From Galbibacter sp. BG1 (GTDB lineage Bacteria; Bacteroidota; Bacteroidia; Flavobacteriales; Flavobacteriaceae): a DNA stretch of 64,000 nucleotides. The stretch covers positions 1,612,501 to 1,676,500 of the forward strand of contig NZ_CP058364.1 of NCBI RefSeq assembly GCF_013391805.1, read 5' to 3'. Below are positions 52,227-61,501 of the stretch, in pieces (position 1 is the stretch's first letter; every line of letters begins with the position of its first letter). The notes beneath the pieces were generated by a model that was not told the origin of the DNA, did no database searches, and saw only the letters and a program-made list of their open reading frames with translations. The translations under genes were made by a program, and so were the position numbers.

Positions 52227-55200
52227 TTATTCTATAACAGTCCCATCCTCTAATGGATTAATAGGAGCTTCTCCATCGTTAATGGCAGAATCAATTTCTT
52301 CCATAGGCTTTACATTGTCGTCTATGGCAGGTTGTCCTTGAGGCACCTGATTTGGTTGCGCAGCACCCGGTCTTTGATAAAAATGACTGAAACGCTCCAG
52401 ATAGTCGTTAAAAGTTTTTGTCTCCGGAAGTGCAAACTCTTTATTGTCATTACCAACAACAATATCAAGTAAACTTCGGTACCTCTCCACATCGCTTACG
52501 ATGTCTGAAGCATAATTATATTGGGTATCGATATCTAGATTACTGTAATAGTTTAAGCTTTCTTGGTATTTCTTGGCAATGTTCTTATAAAGTTCCCTAG
52601 CTTTTTCAGTTTCCCCTACTTTATAATAACCTTCTACGTATGGTTCTAAGAAAACATAATAACCAAAGTAGCCAAATGGCATTTTCTCCATCGCTAAATC
52701 CAATACGTCTTTAGCTTTTTGGGTTTTATCGGTTCTAATTAACTTTTCAGTTAATCGCGCCAAATTCCCACGGTACGAGATACTGTTTTTGCGTGTTTCT
52801 GGATCGTGGTAAATATCAGGAGATTCGGAATTCCCCCAATCCCAGTCCATTACAATATTATACATAAGGTCTTCGTCAATGCGGCCCATTTCATACGGAT
52901 TGTTTTTATCAATCGGGGTTTCAATAGGCACTAACTTATATACAAGACCGTCTAGTTGCAAGTAATCTTTCATCCAAAGATATTCCGCAGGATCGAAACT
53001 TCCTCCTGTAAAGTATATTGGACGCTCCCAATTATTGTTTGCCAAAATATCCAACATTAATATACGGTTCTTCGGCAAGGCACTTTTAGGAAGGTCAATG
53101 TCTATATAATCCACAATTTTAGCAGAGTCTTTTTCTTTTACCAATCCGTTTTTAAGAACAGTTCCTTTATTTACAGGTACACGGATTTTATTTGTGGGGT
53201 AGAAAGGCAAGTTTAGATAGCTTTCTGGATATTGAGAAATGTCCCCGCCCCGTTTTTTAATAAGGTTTCTTATCGTATTGTCATCGTTGCTTATCCAGTC
53301 CATGAATTTTTTAATGTCCCAACGTTCATCTGTTAATTGCTGGTAATACACAGCATCACGAACACCATAGGCATATTTATCGTGGGTAAGTTGAGACGGA
53401 ATGGGTTTGCTCTGGTACGCAGTTCGCTTCATTTGGTCGATATACCAATCCGTAGCGAATAAACTAGTATTGATCGTTCGTACATCTGTGCGGTATCCTT
53501 CTATTTCCTGCGCATACCATAAAGAAAATGTATCGTTATCTCCAATAGTAAAGAGTATGGCGTCTTTATCTTCCTCTATGGAATCTAAATAGGATTTTGC
53601 CATGGATTGTGCCGTATACCTATCGGAACGATCATGGTCGTCCCAATTTTGGTACGCCATTACCGTGGGTACTGCTAAAAAACAAACCACGGTAATTAGT
53701 GGGGCCAATACTTTTGGCTGAAGGTATTTTTTAAACTCCTCAAAAAGTGCATACACTCCCATTCCAATCCACATAGAAAAAACGAAGAAAGAACCTACAA
53801 GCGCATAATCCCGTTCGCGGGGTTCAAAAGGACGTTCGTTCAAGTAAATTTTAAGGGCGAGCCCCATAAAGAGGAAAAGGGTAAAAAGCACCCAAAATTG
53901 TTGCTTGTTGGACTTCAGAATAAAAATAAATCCGATAAGCCCCAAAATTAAAGGCAAAAAGAAATAGGTGTTTCGGGCTTTGTTGTTCAATACATCCGAT
54001 GGAAGGTTGTCTTGAGAGCCCAATCTCCATTCATCTATAAATTTTATACCGCTCAACCAGTTTCCGTGGTTATCCAGTTTTCCTTGAATATCGTCTTGGC
54101 GCCCAGTAAAATTCCACATGAAATAACGCCAGTACATGTACCCCATTTGAAATTCAAAAAGGTAATGCATATTTTGCCAGAAGGTCGGCTTTTCAATAAT
54201 TAGAAACTCGTTGAATTGCTTTATAAAGTTTAAATATTCTTCTTCATCGATGGTGCCATTTTCTAGGTCCCTCTTAAATTTACTAATGGCTCCTTTAAGT
54301 TGTTTCTCGCTACTGTACTGTGGCTTTACCTTTATATTTACGGGGCCTGTAATCTTCATATAATTAGCGGCGTGCTCACTGCTCCACATTCTCGGTAAAA
54401 ATCCTTCTTGCGAACTATTGGGAGCTACACGGGAGTTCTTAAAGTTGTTTACGATGACATATTTACCTGTTTTGTAATCTCTTTCATATTTCGGTTTGTC
54501 ATCTTTATAAGGATTGTCTGGATCTTGTCCTGCAAATGCATCGGTATACATTGGACCATAGAAAAGATGGGTTTCTGGATATTGCTCTAAGTTGTAATAA
54601 GCTAGAAGCTGGCGTGCATCTGTGGGGCTGTTTTCGTTAATTACCGTTCCAGCATTGGCACGTATGGGAACCATCATCCAAGTGGAAAACCCGATAAGGA
54701 TAAACATCACACTTAAAACAATGGTATTTAATAGGTTGTAATTTTTCTTGCGGGTATAACTCAATCCGAAGTAAAACAAAGCAATAATTAAGAGTCCCGC
54801 TATTATAGTTCCCGAGTTAAACGGTAAACCAATACTGTTCACGAAGAAAACCTCCAAATAAGCAAATAACTTCATTACATTAGGAAGCAGTAGTTTGAAA
54901 ATAAACAGGAGTATGGCAATAGAGATTACATTGGCAAGGATAAACGATTTCGCATTGTAATCTTTATAATTTTTAAAATAGTAAATCATTCCCAAGGAAG
55001 GGATCGTTAGCAGAGCCATAAAATGAACCCCGAAAGAAAGTCCAACTACCAAAGAAATAAGCACCAGCCATCTATTTCCGCGAGGGGTATGCATTTCGTC
55101 TGCCCATTTTAATCCCAACCACACCATAAGGGAAGTAAGGAGCATGGCCATGGCATATACTTCGGCTTCTACAGCATTAAACCAAAAACTATCAGAAAAT

Positions 55201-55613
55201 GTAAAGGCTAAAGCCCCCACAAATCCGCTTCCTAAAATGGCAATGTAATTACCAGTGGAGAGTTCGTTTACTGTAAGTTCTCCGTTTTTTAGGGCGAGTT
55301 TTCGTGTAATGTTGGTAATGGACCAAAACATAAATAATATGGTAAAGGCGCTAGAGAAAACCGACATGTGGTTTACGGTAACAGCGATAGCCTCAGCATC
55401 TGGGGCGAACATCGCAAAAAAAGCACCAATCATTTGGAAGAAGGGAGCCCCAGGAGGGTGCCCAACCTGTAATTTAGCAGAGGTGGCAATATACTCACCG
55501 GCATCCCAAAAGCTCGAAGTAGGTTCTACTGTTAGGTGATAGGTAATAAGTGCAATTAAAAAAACTACCCAACCTAGGATAGTATCCCATTTTTTAAATT
55601 GATTTGCAGACAT
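52227..55613 (-). CDS. DUF2723-family large membrane protein
   Basis: 1128 residues. The N-terminal half has about 11-13 membrane helices and starts with the diagnostic ITYHLTVEPTSSFWDAGEYIATSAKLQVGHPPGAPFFQMIGAFF. The WDAGE and GHPPGAP motifs resemble the catalytic first loop of GT-C glycosyltransferases (protein O-mannosyltransferase-like). The C-terminal half is soluble and contains ILFTIGDNDTFSLWYAQEIEGYRTDVRTINTSL and helical repeats before a Pro/Gln-rich tail. It probably glycosylates envelope proteins; the sugar and acceptor are unknown. A good monocistronic unit with its own terminator. Confidence 0.88.
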   Translation of the reverse strand: MSANQFKKWDTILGWVVFLIALITYHLTVEPTSSFWDAGEYIATSAKLQVGHPPGAPFFQMIGAFFAMFAPDAEAIAVTVNHMSVFSSAFTILFMFWSITNITRKLALKNGELTVNELSTGNYIAILGSGFVGALAFTFSDSFWFNAVEAEVYAMAMLLTSLMVWLGLKWADEMHTPRGNRWLVLISLVVGLSFGVHFMALLTIPSLGMIYYFKNYKDYNAKSFILANVISIAILLFIFKLLLPNVMKLFAYLEVFFVNSIGLPFNSGTIIAGLLIIALFYFGLSYTRKKNYNLLNTIVLSVMFILIGFSTWMMVPIRANAGTVINENSPTDARQLLAYYNLEQYPETHLFYGPMYTDAFAGQDPDNPYKDDKPKYERDYKTGKYVIVNNFKNSRVAPNSSQEGFLPRMWSSEHAANYMKITGPVNIKVKPQYSSEKQLKGAISKFKRDLENGTIDEEEYLNFIKQFNEFLIIEKPTFWQNMHYLFEFQMGYMYWRYFMWNFTGRQDDIQGKLDNHGNWLSGIKFIDEWRLGSQDNLPSDVLNNKARNTYFFLPLILGLIGFIFILKSNKQQFWVLFTLFLFMGLALKIYLNERPFEPRERDYALVGSFFVFSMWIGMGVYALFEEFKKYLQPKVLAPLITVVCFLAVPTVMAYQNWDDHDRSDRYTAQSMAKSYLDSIEEDKDAILFTIGDNDTFSLWYAQEIEGYRTDVRTINTSLFATDWYIDQMKRTAYQSKPIPSQLTHDKYAYGVRDAVYYQQLTDERWDIKKFMDWISNDDNTIRNLIKKRGGDISQYPESYLNLPFYPTNKIRVPVNKGTVLKNGLVKEKDSAKIVDYIDIDLPKSALPKNRILMLDILANNNWERPIYFTGGSFDPAEYLWMKDYLQLDGLVYKLVPIETPIDKNNPYEMGRIDEDLMYNIVMDWDWGNSESPDIYHDPETRKNSISYRGNLARLTEKLIRTDKTQKAKDVLDLAMEKMPFGYFGYYVFLEPYVEGYYKVGETEKARELYKNIAKKYQESLNYYSNLDIDTQYNYASDIVSDVERYRSLLDIVVGNDNKEFALPETKTFNDYLERFSHFYQRPGAAQPNQVPQGQPAIDDNVKPMEEIDSAINDGEAPINPLEDGTVIE

Positions 55614-55802
55614 GTAACTGTTTTTCGTATATAGCAGGCGAATTTAATAAATATTAAGGGAAAGTACCCCACTTTTCAAAAATGTTAACAGGGCGAATTT
55701 TGGGCAAAATAAAAAATTTCAAAAAAATGTTTGCGCATATCAAAGTTTGTTATAAATTTGCACCTGCTTTTACGGATGAGAGTCCAAACAAGCAAGGTTT
55801 AA

Positions 55803-55874
55803 TGGCCTATGGTGTAATTGGCAACACAGCTGGTTTTGGTCCAGTCGTTCTAGGTTCGAGTCCTAGTAGGCCAA
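55803..55874 (+). tRNA. tRNA-Gln (anticodon TTG)
   Basis: 72 bases fold as a cloverleaf: acceptor TGGCCTA (55803-55809) with TAGGCCA (55867-55873), D-arm with GGTGTAATTGGCAACAC, anticodon stem CTGG/CCAG around TTTTGGT with TTG in the middle, and T-arm CTAGGTTCGAGTCCTAG. The final A (55874) is the discriminator; the CCA end is not encoded. The promoter is not obvious. Confidence 0.95.
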
Positions 55875-55887
55875 CGGAAAACAAGGA

Positions 55888-55915
55888 AAACCCATACTTA
55901 TTGTGTGGGTTTTTT
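55888..55915 (+). terminator. terminator after tRNA-Gln
   Basis: AAACCCATAC (about 55888-55897) pairs with GTGTGGGTTT (55903-55912) and runs into a T-tract. It lies 14 bases past the tRNA end. Confidence 0.8.
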
Positions 55916-56011
55916 GTTGCCAAAAAAATTTAATTTCACTGTTAAACTGGAGCGATGCATTCCTATAATAAATTACTTTATTAGAAGTGTTTATAGGTTT
56001 AAAAAAAATTG

Positions 56012-56019
56012 TATATTTG
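56012..56019 (+). promoter_or_regulatory. -7 box of the rimP-nusA-infB operon
   Basis: TATATTTG is a perfect TAnnTTTG box 75 bases before rimP. The -33 element is weak. The next 50 bases form the leader that contains an internal terminator. Confidence 0.55.
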
Positions 56020-56046
56020 CACCGTTGAAAGTGAATAATCTATTTC

Positions 56047-56073
56047 AGAGGGGACAAAAAGTCCCCTCTTTTT
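56047..56073 (+). terminator. leader terminator/attenuator upstream of rimP
   Basis: AGAGGGGAC (56047-56055) pairs with GTCCCCTCT (56061-56069) around AAAAA and is followed by T residues. It lies between the promoter box and rimP, so transcripts either end here or read through into the operon. NusA, encoded downstream, is a termination factor, so feedback attenuation is plausible but not shown. Confidence 0.75.
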
Positions 56074-56086
56074 ATACAAATATTAG

Positions 56087-56548
56087 ATGTTGAAGGAAAG
56101 AGTAACAGCACTTTTAAATGAAGTTTTTGACGAGAATAAGTCGCTTTTTTTGATTGATTTCTCGATAACTCCCGATAATAAAATCAAAGTAATTGTTGAT
56201 GGCGATAAAGGAGTTTCTTTGAAAGATTGCATGGCAGTAAGCAGGCATGTAGAACACAACTTAGATAGGGAAGAGCAAGATTTTTCCCTAGAAGTTACTT
56301 CCCCGGGAGCTACGGAGCCTGTAGTTAACAACAGGCAGTACAAAAAAAGTATTGGTAGAAAATTTCAAGTAAAGACTGCTGAAGATAAATTTGAAGGAGA
56401 ACTAACAGCGGTAACCGAAACTGGTATCCAATTAAAATGGAAAGCCAGGGAGCCCAAACCGGTAGGTAAAGGAAAGGTAACTGTAAAGTACGAAAAAGAA
56501 ATCCCTTTTGCGGATATAGAGGAAGCTAAAGTGATGATAACATTTTAA
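56087..56548 (+). CDS. rimP: ribosome maturation factor RimP
   Basis: 153 residues. RimP helps assemble the 30S subunit. The two-domain layout is visible: the N-terminal alpha/beta domain with LFLIDFSITPDNKIKVIVDGDKGVSLKDCMAVSRHVEHNLD and the strongly conserved FSLEVTSPGATEP, then the C-terminal SH3-like domain (IGRKFQVKTAEDKFEGELTAVTETGIQLKW). It is the first gene of the canonical rimP-nusA-infB operon; nusA starts 13 bases after its stop. Confidence 0.95.
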   Translation: MLKERVTALLNEVFDENKSLFLIDFSITPDNKIKVIVDGDKGVSLKDCMAVSRHVEHNLDREEQDFSLEVTSPGATEPVVNNRQYKKSIGRKFQVKTAEDKFEGELTAVTETGIQLKWKAREPKPVGKGKVTVKYEKEIPFADIEEAKVMITF

Positions 56549-56561
56549 TTAAGAAATTGAC

Positions 56562-57794
56562 ATGGAGAATCTTGCATTGATCGAATCATTTTCTGAGTTT
56601 AAAGACGATAAACTCATAGATCGTGTAACGTTAATGGCCATTTTAGAAGATGTATTCAGAAATGCCCTTAAGAAAAAGTTTGGATCTGATGATAATTTTG
56701 ATATCATTATAAACCCAGACAAAGGAGATTTAGAGATTTGGAGAAACCGAATTGTGGTTGCTGATGATGAAGTGGAGGATGATAACCAAGAAATTTCTTT
56801 AACAGAAGCTAGAAAAATCGAACCAGATTTTGAAGTTGGAGAGGATGTATCTGAAGAAGTAAAGCTAATCGATTTAGGTAGAAGGTCCATTTTGGCTTTA
56901 AGACAAAATCTAATATCTAAAATTCACGAGCACGATAACACCACTATCTATAAGCAGTTTAAAGATCTTATAGGGGAGATTTATACGGCAGAGGTGCATC
57001 ATATTCGTCATAAAGCGGTTATTTTGCTAGATGATGAAGGGAATGAAATTATTCTTCCGAAGGATAAACAAATACCTTCAGATTTTTTCAGAAAAGGGGA
57101 AAATGTAAGAGGTATTATCGAAGGTGTAGAGTTGAAGGGTAACAAGCCCATGATTATAATGTCTAGAACTGCTCCTGAGTTCCTTGAAAAGTTATTTGAA
57201 CAGGAAATCCCTGAGGTATTCGACGGACTTATTACCGTTAAAAAAGTAGTGAGGATCCCAGGTGAAAAGGCAAAAGTAGCGGTGGATTCTTACGATGATA
57301 GAATAGATCCTGTTGGAGCTTGTGTGGGGATGAAGGGTTCTAGGATTCATGGGATTGTGCGCGAATTAGGAAATGAAAACATAGATGTTATTAACTTTAC
57401 AAACAATCCACAATTGTTTATTAGCCGTGCATTGAGTCCGGCTAGAGTAAGTTTAGTAACTTTGAACGATGAAACTAAACATGCCGAAGTGCTTTTAAAA
57501 CCAGAAGAGGTTTCTAAGGCAATTGGTAAAGGAGGTTTTAACATACGTTTGGCCGGTCAATTAACCGGTTACGAAATAGACGTGCTTCGTGAAGGTGTTG
57601 AGGAAGATGTTGAGTTAACAGAATTCTCAGACGAAATTGAAGCGTGGATTATAGAAGAGTTTAGAAAAATAGGTTTGGATACTGCTAAAAGTGTCCTAGA
57701 CCAAGAGGTGAGCGACTTAGTTAAGAGAACTGATCTTGAAGTGGAAACCATTGAAGAAGTGGTGAGAATTTTAAAAGAAGAATTCGAAGACTAA
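56562..57794 (+). CDS. nusA: transcription termination/antitermination factor NusA
   Basis: 410 residues. The N-terminal RNA-polymerase-binding domain begins MENLALIESFSEFKDDKLIDR. It is followed by an S1 domain (IGEIYTAEVHHIRHKAVILL) and two KH domains, the first with VGACVGMKGSRIHGIVRELGNENIDVINF and the second with PEEVSKAIGKGGFNIRLAGQLTGYEID. The C-terminal acidic repeats of E. coli NusA are absent, as in most non-gammaproteobacteria. It is the second gene of the operon. Confidence 0.97.
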   Translation: MENLALIESFSEFKDDKLIDRVTLMAILEDVFRNALKKKFGSDDNFDIIINPDKGDLEIWRNRIVVADDEVEDDNQEISLTEARKIEPDFEVGEDVSEEVKLIDLGRRSILALRQNLISKIHEHDNTTIYKQFKDLIGEIYTAEVHHIRHKAVILLDDEGNEIILPKDKQIPSDFFRKGENVRGIIEGVELKGNKPMIIMSRTAPEFLEKLFEQEIPEVFDGLITVKKVVRIPGEKAKVAVDSYDDRIDPVGACVGMKGSRIHGIVRELGNENIDVINFTNNPQLFISRALSPARVSLVTLNDETKHAEVLLKPEEVSKAIGKGGFNIRLAGQLTGYEIDVLREGVEEDVELTEFSDEIEAWIIEEFRKIGLDTAKSVLDQEVSDLVKRTDLEVETIEEVVRILKEEFED

Positions 57795-57941
57795 CTTTAT
57801 AGAAGGTTGCAACTTCTGGGCTTGCCTGCGAGGTATTTATAGGTTAATAATGTAGCGATTGCAATTTCCCAATAAAAAGGGATAAAGGCAAAAGCACAAC
57901 TCACAGAGTGAGTAAATAAAATTTAGGATAACAAATATTGT

Positions 57942-60812
57942 ATGGCTGAAAGCGCAAAATTGAGGCTAAATAAAGTTTTAAGAGAATTAAACATTTCGTT
58001 GGACCGAGCGGTAGAATATCTATCGTCTAAAGGTCATGAAGTGGAGGCACGCCCTACCGCAAAAATTACCAATGAGGTTTACAATGTGCTCTTAGACGAA
58101 TTTCAAACCGATAGGAGTAAAAAAGTTGCTTCCAAAGAAGTTGGGGAAGAAAAGCGTAAAGAGAAAGAAGCTATTAGGCAGGAATTGGAGAAAGAAAATG
58201 AGCTAAAACGCCAAAAGCAAGAAGAGCAAGAAGTTGTGAAGGCAAAAGCGAATTTGGCGGGTCCAAAAACTGTTGGAAAGATAGACCTCGACGGGAAGAA
58301 AGAGGAGCAGGCTTCTTCTAAAAAGAAAGAAGAAAAGAAAGCCGACAATGCAGCTGAGCCTAAGCAAGAGCAGAAGCAAGAAACTCCAAAGGAATCACCA
58401 AAACCTGTAGAGAAGAAGGAAGAAGTTGCTAAAGCGGAAGATAAAAAGCCTGTAGAGGCTAAAGCAGAGACTAAGCAAGAGGCGCCTGCAAAACCTAAAC
58501 AGGAAGCTCCTAAAGAACAGAAGCAAAAACCTAAAGAAGAAGTAAAGCCTACCGAGAAGAAAGAAACGGTTGCTCCGAATGAAACCAAGAAAGTGATCGT
58601 AGATGGGGAAGAGGTAGATTCTGAACAGGTAAAAACCAAATACACCAAACTTTCTGGTCCTAATTTTACAGGGGAGAAAATAGATCTTTCCCAGTTTAAT
58701 AAGCCTAAGAAGAAGAAGGAAGACGCGAAAGCTGGAGATAAAAAAGGTGCCAAACCTGGAGACGATAAGAAAAAACGTCGTCGTAGAATAAGCAAAGACA
58801 ATAACAAAGGGCCAAGACCAAATAATACTGGCGGCGGAAGATTTTCTAAAGACCGTAACCAAAGAGGTAAAGGTAGAAGAAATGCTCCAGTGGAAAAGGT
58901 AGAGCCAACAGAAGAAGAAGTACAAAAACAAGTACGGGAAACTCTTGAAAAACTTCAAGGAAAATCCAATAAATCCAAAGGGGCGAAGTACCGTCGTGAG
59001 AAAAGGGACTTCCATAGACAGAAATCTGAGAAAGAACTTGCGCAACAAGAGGCAGAAAGTAAAGTAATTAAGGTAACTGAATTTGTTACGGTTAGTGAGG
59101 TTGCTACACTTATGGATGTTTCTGTTACCCAAATTATTTCAGCGTGTATGTCTTTGGGTATGATGGTAACCATGAATCAGCGTTTAGATGCTGAAACCTT
59201 AACGATCATCGCTGATGAATTTGGATATGAAGTTGAGTTTATAACCACAGATATTGAAGAGGATGTAGAGGAAGTGGTAGACGATCCGAAAGATCTACAA
59301 GATCGTGCGCCTATTGTTACGGTAATGGGTCACGTAGATCATGGTAAAACTTCATTGCTGGATTATATTAGGGAAGAAAACGTAATTGCTGGTGAGAGTG
59401 GGGGAATTACCCAACATATCGGTGCTTACGGGGTGAGCTTAAAAAATGGCCAAAAAATTGCATTTTTAGATACTCCTGGTCACGAGGCCTTTACGGCAAT
59501 GCGTGCACGTGGGGCGCAGGTAACCGACCTTGCAATTATTGTGGTAGCGGCAGACGACGATGTAATGCCTCAAACAAAGGAGGCTATCAGTCACGCACAA
59601 GCGGCTGGAGTTCCAATAGTTTTTGCTATCAATAAAGTGGATAAGCCAACTGCAAACCCAGATAAGATTAAAGAAAGCTTGGCACAAATGAATCTTTTGG
59701 TAGAAGATTGGGGAGGTAAAATTCAATCCCAGGATATTTCGGCTAAAACAGGACAAGGTGTTCAAGAATTGTTGGAGAAAGTATTGCTGGAGGCTGAAAT
59801 TTTAGAGCTAAAAGCGAATCCGAATAAAATTGCCAACGGTACTGTTGTTGAGGCTTATTTAGATAAGGGTAGAGGATATGTTTCTACGGTGTTGGTGCAA
59901 GCTGGTACCTTAAAAATAGGAGACTACGTTCTTGCTGGGACTCATAGTGGTAAGGTAAAGGCAATGCAGGATGAACGTGGAAAGGACATAAAAGTAGCCG
60001 GACCTTCAACACCAATTTCAATTTTAGGATTGGATGGAGCGCCACAGGCAGGAGATAAGTTTAGCGTATACGAAGATGAGCGTGAAGCGAAGCAAATTGC
60101 TGCCAAACGTACACAATTGCAGCGTGAACAGTCAGTTAGAACGCAACGTCATATTACGTTGGATGAAATTGGAAGACGTATTGCACTTGGAGACTTTAAA
60201 GAACTTAACATTATCCTGAAAGGGGATGTTGATGGTTCTGTGGAAGCGTTGACGGATTCTTTCCAAAAACTATCTACGGAAGAAATACATATCAATATTA
60301 TTCATAAAGCAGTAGGGCCAATTACAGAGTCTGATGTGCTATTGGCTTCGGCTTCCGATGCGATTATTATCGGATTTAACGTTAGGCCAATGGGTAATGC
60401 CAGATCGATTGCAGATAAAGAAGAAATCGATATCCGAACTTATTCTATCATCTACGATGCCATAAATGATCTTAAAGATGCAATGGAAGGAATGTTGTCT
60501 CCAGAGCTTAAAGAAGAGATTACAGGTACGGCAGAGATTCGTGAAACCTTCAAGATTTCCAAGATCGGAACGATTGCTGGTTGTATGGTAACCGATGGTA
60601 AGATTTACAGAAATTCTGGAGTTCGTTTAATCCGTGACGGTGTGGTAATATATACCGGGGAACTGGCTTCCTTAAAACGTTTCAAGGACGATGTGAAAGA
60701 AGTTTCTAAAGGATACGATTGCGGACTTCAAATTAAAAACTACAACGACATTCAAGAAGGCGATGTAGTAGAAAGCTTCCGTGAAGTAGAGGTTAAGAAA
60801 AAGTTGAAGTAA
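57942..60812 (+). CDS. infB: translation initiation factor IF-2
   Basis: 956 residues. An N-terminal domain ([32 protein letters not shown]) is followed by about 270 residues of Lys/Glu/Pro/Ala-rich low-complexity linker. The G domain shows the P-loop GHVDHGKTS, the G3 motif [12 protein letters not shown] and SAKTGQG; the C-terminal domains bind fMet-tRNA. It positions initiator tRNA on the ribosome. A gap of 147 bases behind nusA holds no gene. It is followed by a strong terminator. Confidence 0.97.
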   Translation: MAESAKLRLNKVLRELNISLDRAVEYLSSKGHEVEARPTAKITNEVYNVLLDEFQTDRSKKVASKEVGEEKRKEKEAIRQELEKENELKRQKQEEQEVVKAKANLAGPKTVGKIDLDGKKEEQASSKKKEEKKADNAAEPKQEQKQETPKESPKPVEKKEEVAKAEDKKPVEAKAETKQEAPAKPKQEAPKEQKQKPKEEVKPTEKKETVAPNETKKVIVDGEEVDSEQVKTKYTKLSGPNFTGEKIDLSQFNKPKKKKEDAKAGDKKGAKPGDDKKKRRRRISKDNNKGPRPNNTGGGRFSKDRNQRGKGRRNAPVEKVEPTEEEVQKQVRETLEKLQGKSNKSKGAKYRREKRDFHRQKSEKELAQQEAESKVIKVTEFVTVSEVATLMDVSVTQIISACMSLGMMVTMNQRLDAETLTIIADEFGYEVEFITTDIEEDVEEVVDDPKDLQDRAPIVTVMGHVDHGKTSLLDYIREENVIAGESGGITQHIGAYGVSLKNGQKIAFLDTPGHEAFTAMRARGAQVTDLAIIVVAADDDVMPQTKEAISHAQAAGVPIVFAINKVDKPTANPDKIKESLAQMNLLVEDWGGKIQSQDISAKTGQGVQELLEKVLLEAEILELKANPNKIANGTVVEAYLDKGRGYVSTVLVQAGTLKIGDYVLAGTHSGKVKAMQDERGKDIKVAGPSTPISILGLDGAPQAGDKFSVYEDEREAKQIAAKRTQLQREQSVRTQRHITLDEIGRRIALGDFKELNIILKGDVDGSVEALTDSFQKLSTEEIHINIIHKAVGPITESDVLLASASDAIIIGFNVRPMGNARSIADKEEIDIRTYSIIYDAINDLKDAMEGMLSPELKEEITGTAEIRETFKISKIGTIAGCMVTDGKIYRNSGVRLIRDGVVIYTGELASLKRFKDDVKEVSKGYDCGLQIKNYNDIQEGDVVESFREVEVKKKLK

Positions 60813-60831
60813 AGTTCAACATCATATAAAT

Positions 60832-60866
60832 AAAAAAGCGACTCTTTATCGGAGTCGCTTTTTTTT
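60832..60866. terminator. bidirectional terminator between infB and the SPOR gene
   Basis: AAAAAAGCGACTC (60832-60844) pairs with GAGTCGCTTTTTT (60852-60864). Both sides have A/T tracts, so it can end infB from the left and the SPOR-domain gene from the right. Confidence 0.88.
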
Positions 60867-60883
60867 ATGCGTTTAATTCCTTT

Positions 60884-61285
60884 TTAAGGCTGTAGGAGAA
60901 ATGCGCTGGGGTATTCTTCTTTCACTTCAATTAAATACCTGTCGGCTTCCAGTCTTGTTCTAAATTTACCAACACGGACTTTATAGTTGGGCGTTTCAAA
61001 AACAATTTCGCTCGTCAGATCCTTAAAATCTCCGTTAAAATCACGCTTTGCCTTCTCGGCACCTTCTAAAGTTCCGTTGTAAATTTGAATTCGATACCTC
61101 TTTTCAGTTTCAGTTTTATTCAGTTTGGTTTTGTACGCTACCAACTTTTCGATGCGGGCATCTTGTTCTATATTGATTTTTCCTTCTGGCTGTGAAGTTT
61201 TAACACTGCTTTGAGCGAAGCTAATTCCGCTAAAAACCAGGGCAAAAATGGATAGTGATATACTTTCTTTGTAACCTAATATTCT
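60884..61285 (-). CDS. SPOR-domain protein
   Basis: 133 residues from ATG at 61285 (MRILGYKESISLSIFALVFSGISFAQ), chosen because the signal peptide begins there; a start eight codons upstream (61309) is possible. The signal peptide is followed by a short linker and a C-terminal SPOR-like domain (EKRYRIQIYNGTLEGAEKAKRDFNGDF...YKVRVGKFRTRLEADRYLIEVKEEYPSAFLLQP), which binds glycan strands lacking stem peptides at division sites. Probably periplasmic. It converges on infB. Confidence 0.85.
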   Translation of the reverse strand, partial: RILGYKESISLSIFALVFSGISFAQSSVKTSQPEGKINIEQDARIEKLVAYKTKLNKTETEKRYRIQIYNGTLEGAEKAKRDFNGDFKDLTSEIVFETPNYKVRVGKFRTRLEADRYLIEVKEEYPSAFLLQP

Positions 61286-61412
61286 CATAATGAATGCTGT
61301 TTTATGCAAATGTACTTGTATTATTTTTTTAAAGTCTAATTTTTTTTATTTAGAATTGGTATAAATTATGTATTAACGCTTCTGTAACATTTCCCAAATC
61401 GAGTCTATGTCG

Positions 61413-61420
61413 TATTTTTG
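61413..61420 (+). promoter_or_regulatory. -7 box of the act (alternative complex III) operon
   Basis: TATTTTTG matches TAnnTTTG and lies about 82-89 bases before the actA start at 61502. No strong -33 TTG is seen. Confidence 0.45.
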
Positions 61421-61501
61421 TGCTCGGATTAGAAAAACGGTTTATTACCATTTTAGTATAAAAACCGTGCCAATTTTATGATAGAAAATACATATTTCAA
61501 T

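Noticed and set aside
55682-55933. Forward open frame spanning the tRNA
   Set aside because: The tRNA-Gln fold and terminator occupy it; the translation has no protein character.
58103-58807. Long open frame on the reverse strand opposite infB
   Set aside because: It mirrors the Lys/Glu/Ala-rich repetitive linker of IF-2, giving a Phe/Ser/Leu-rich low-complexity product. It has no domain and no promoter; it is a by-product of codon bias.
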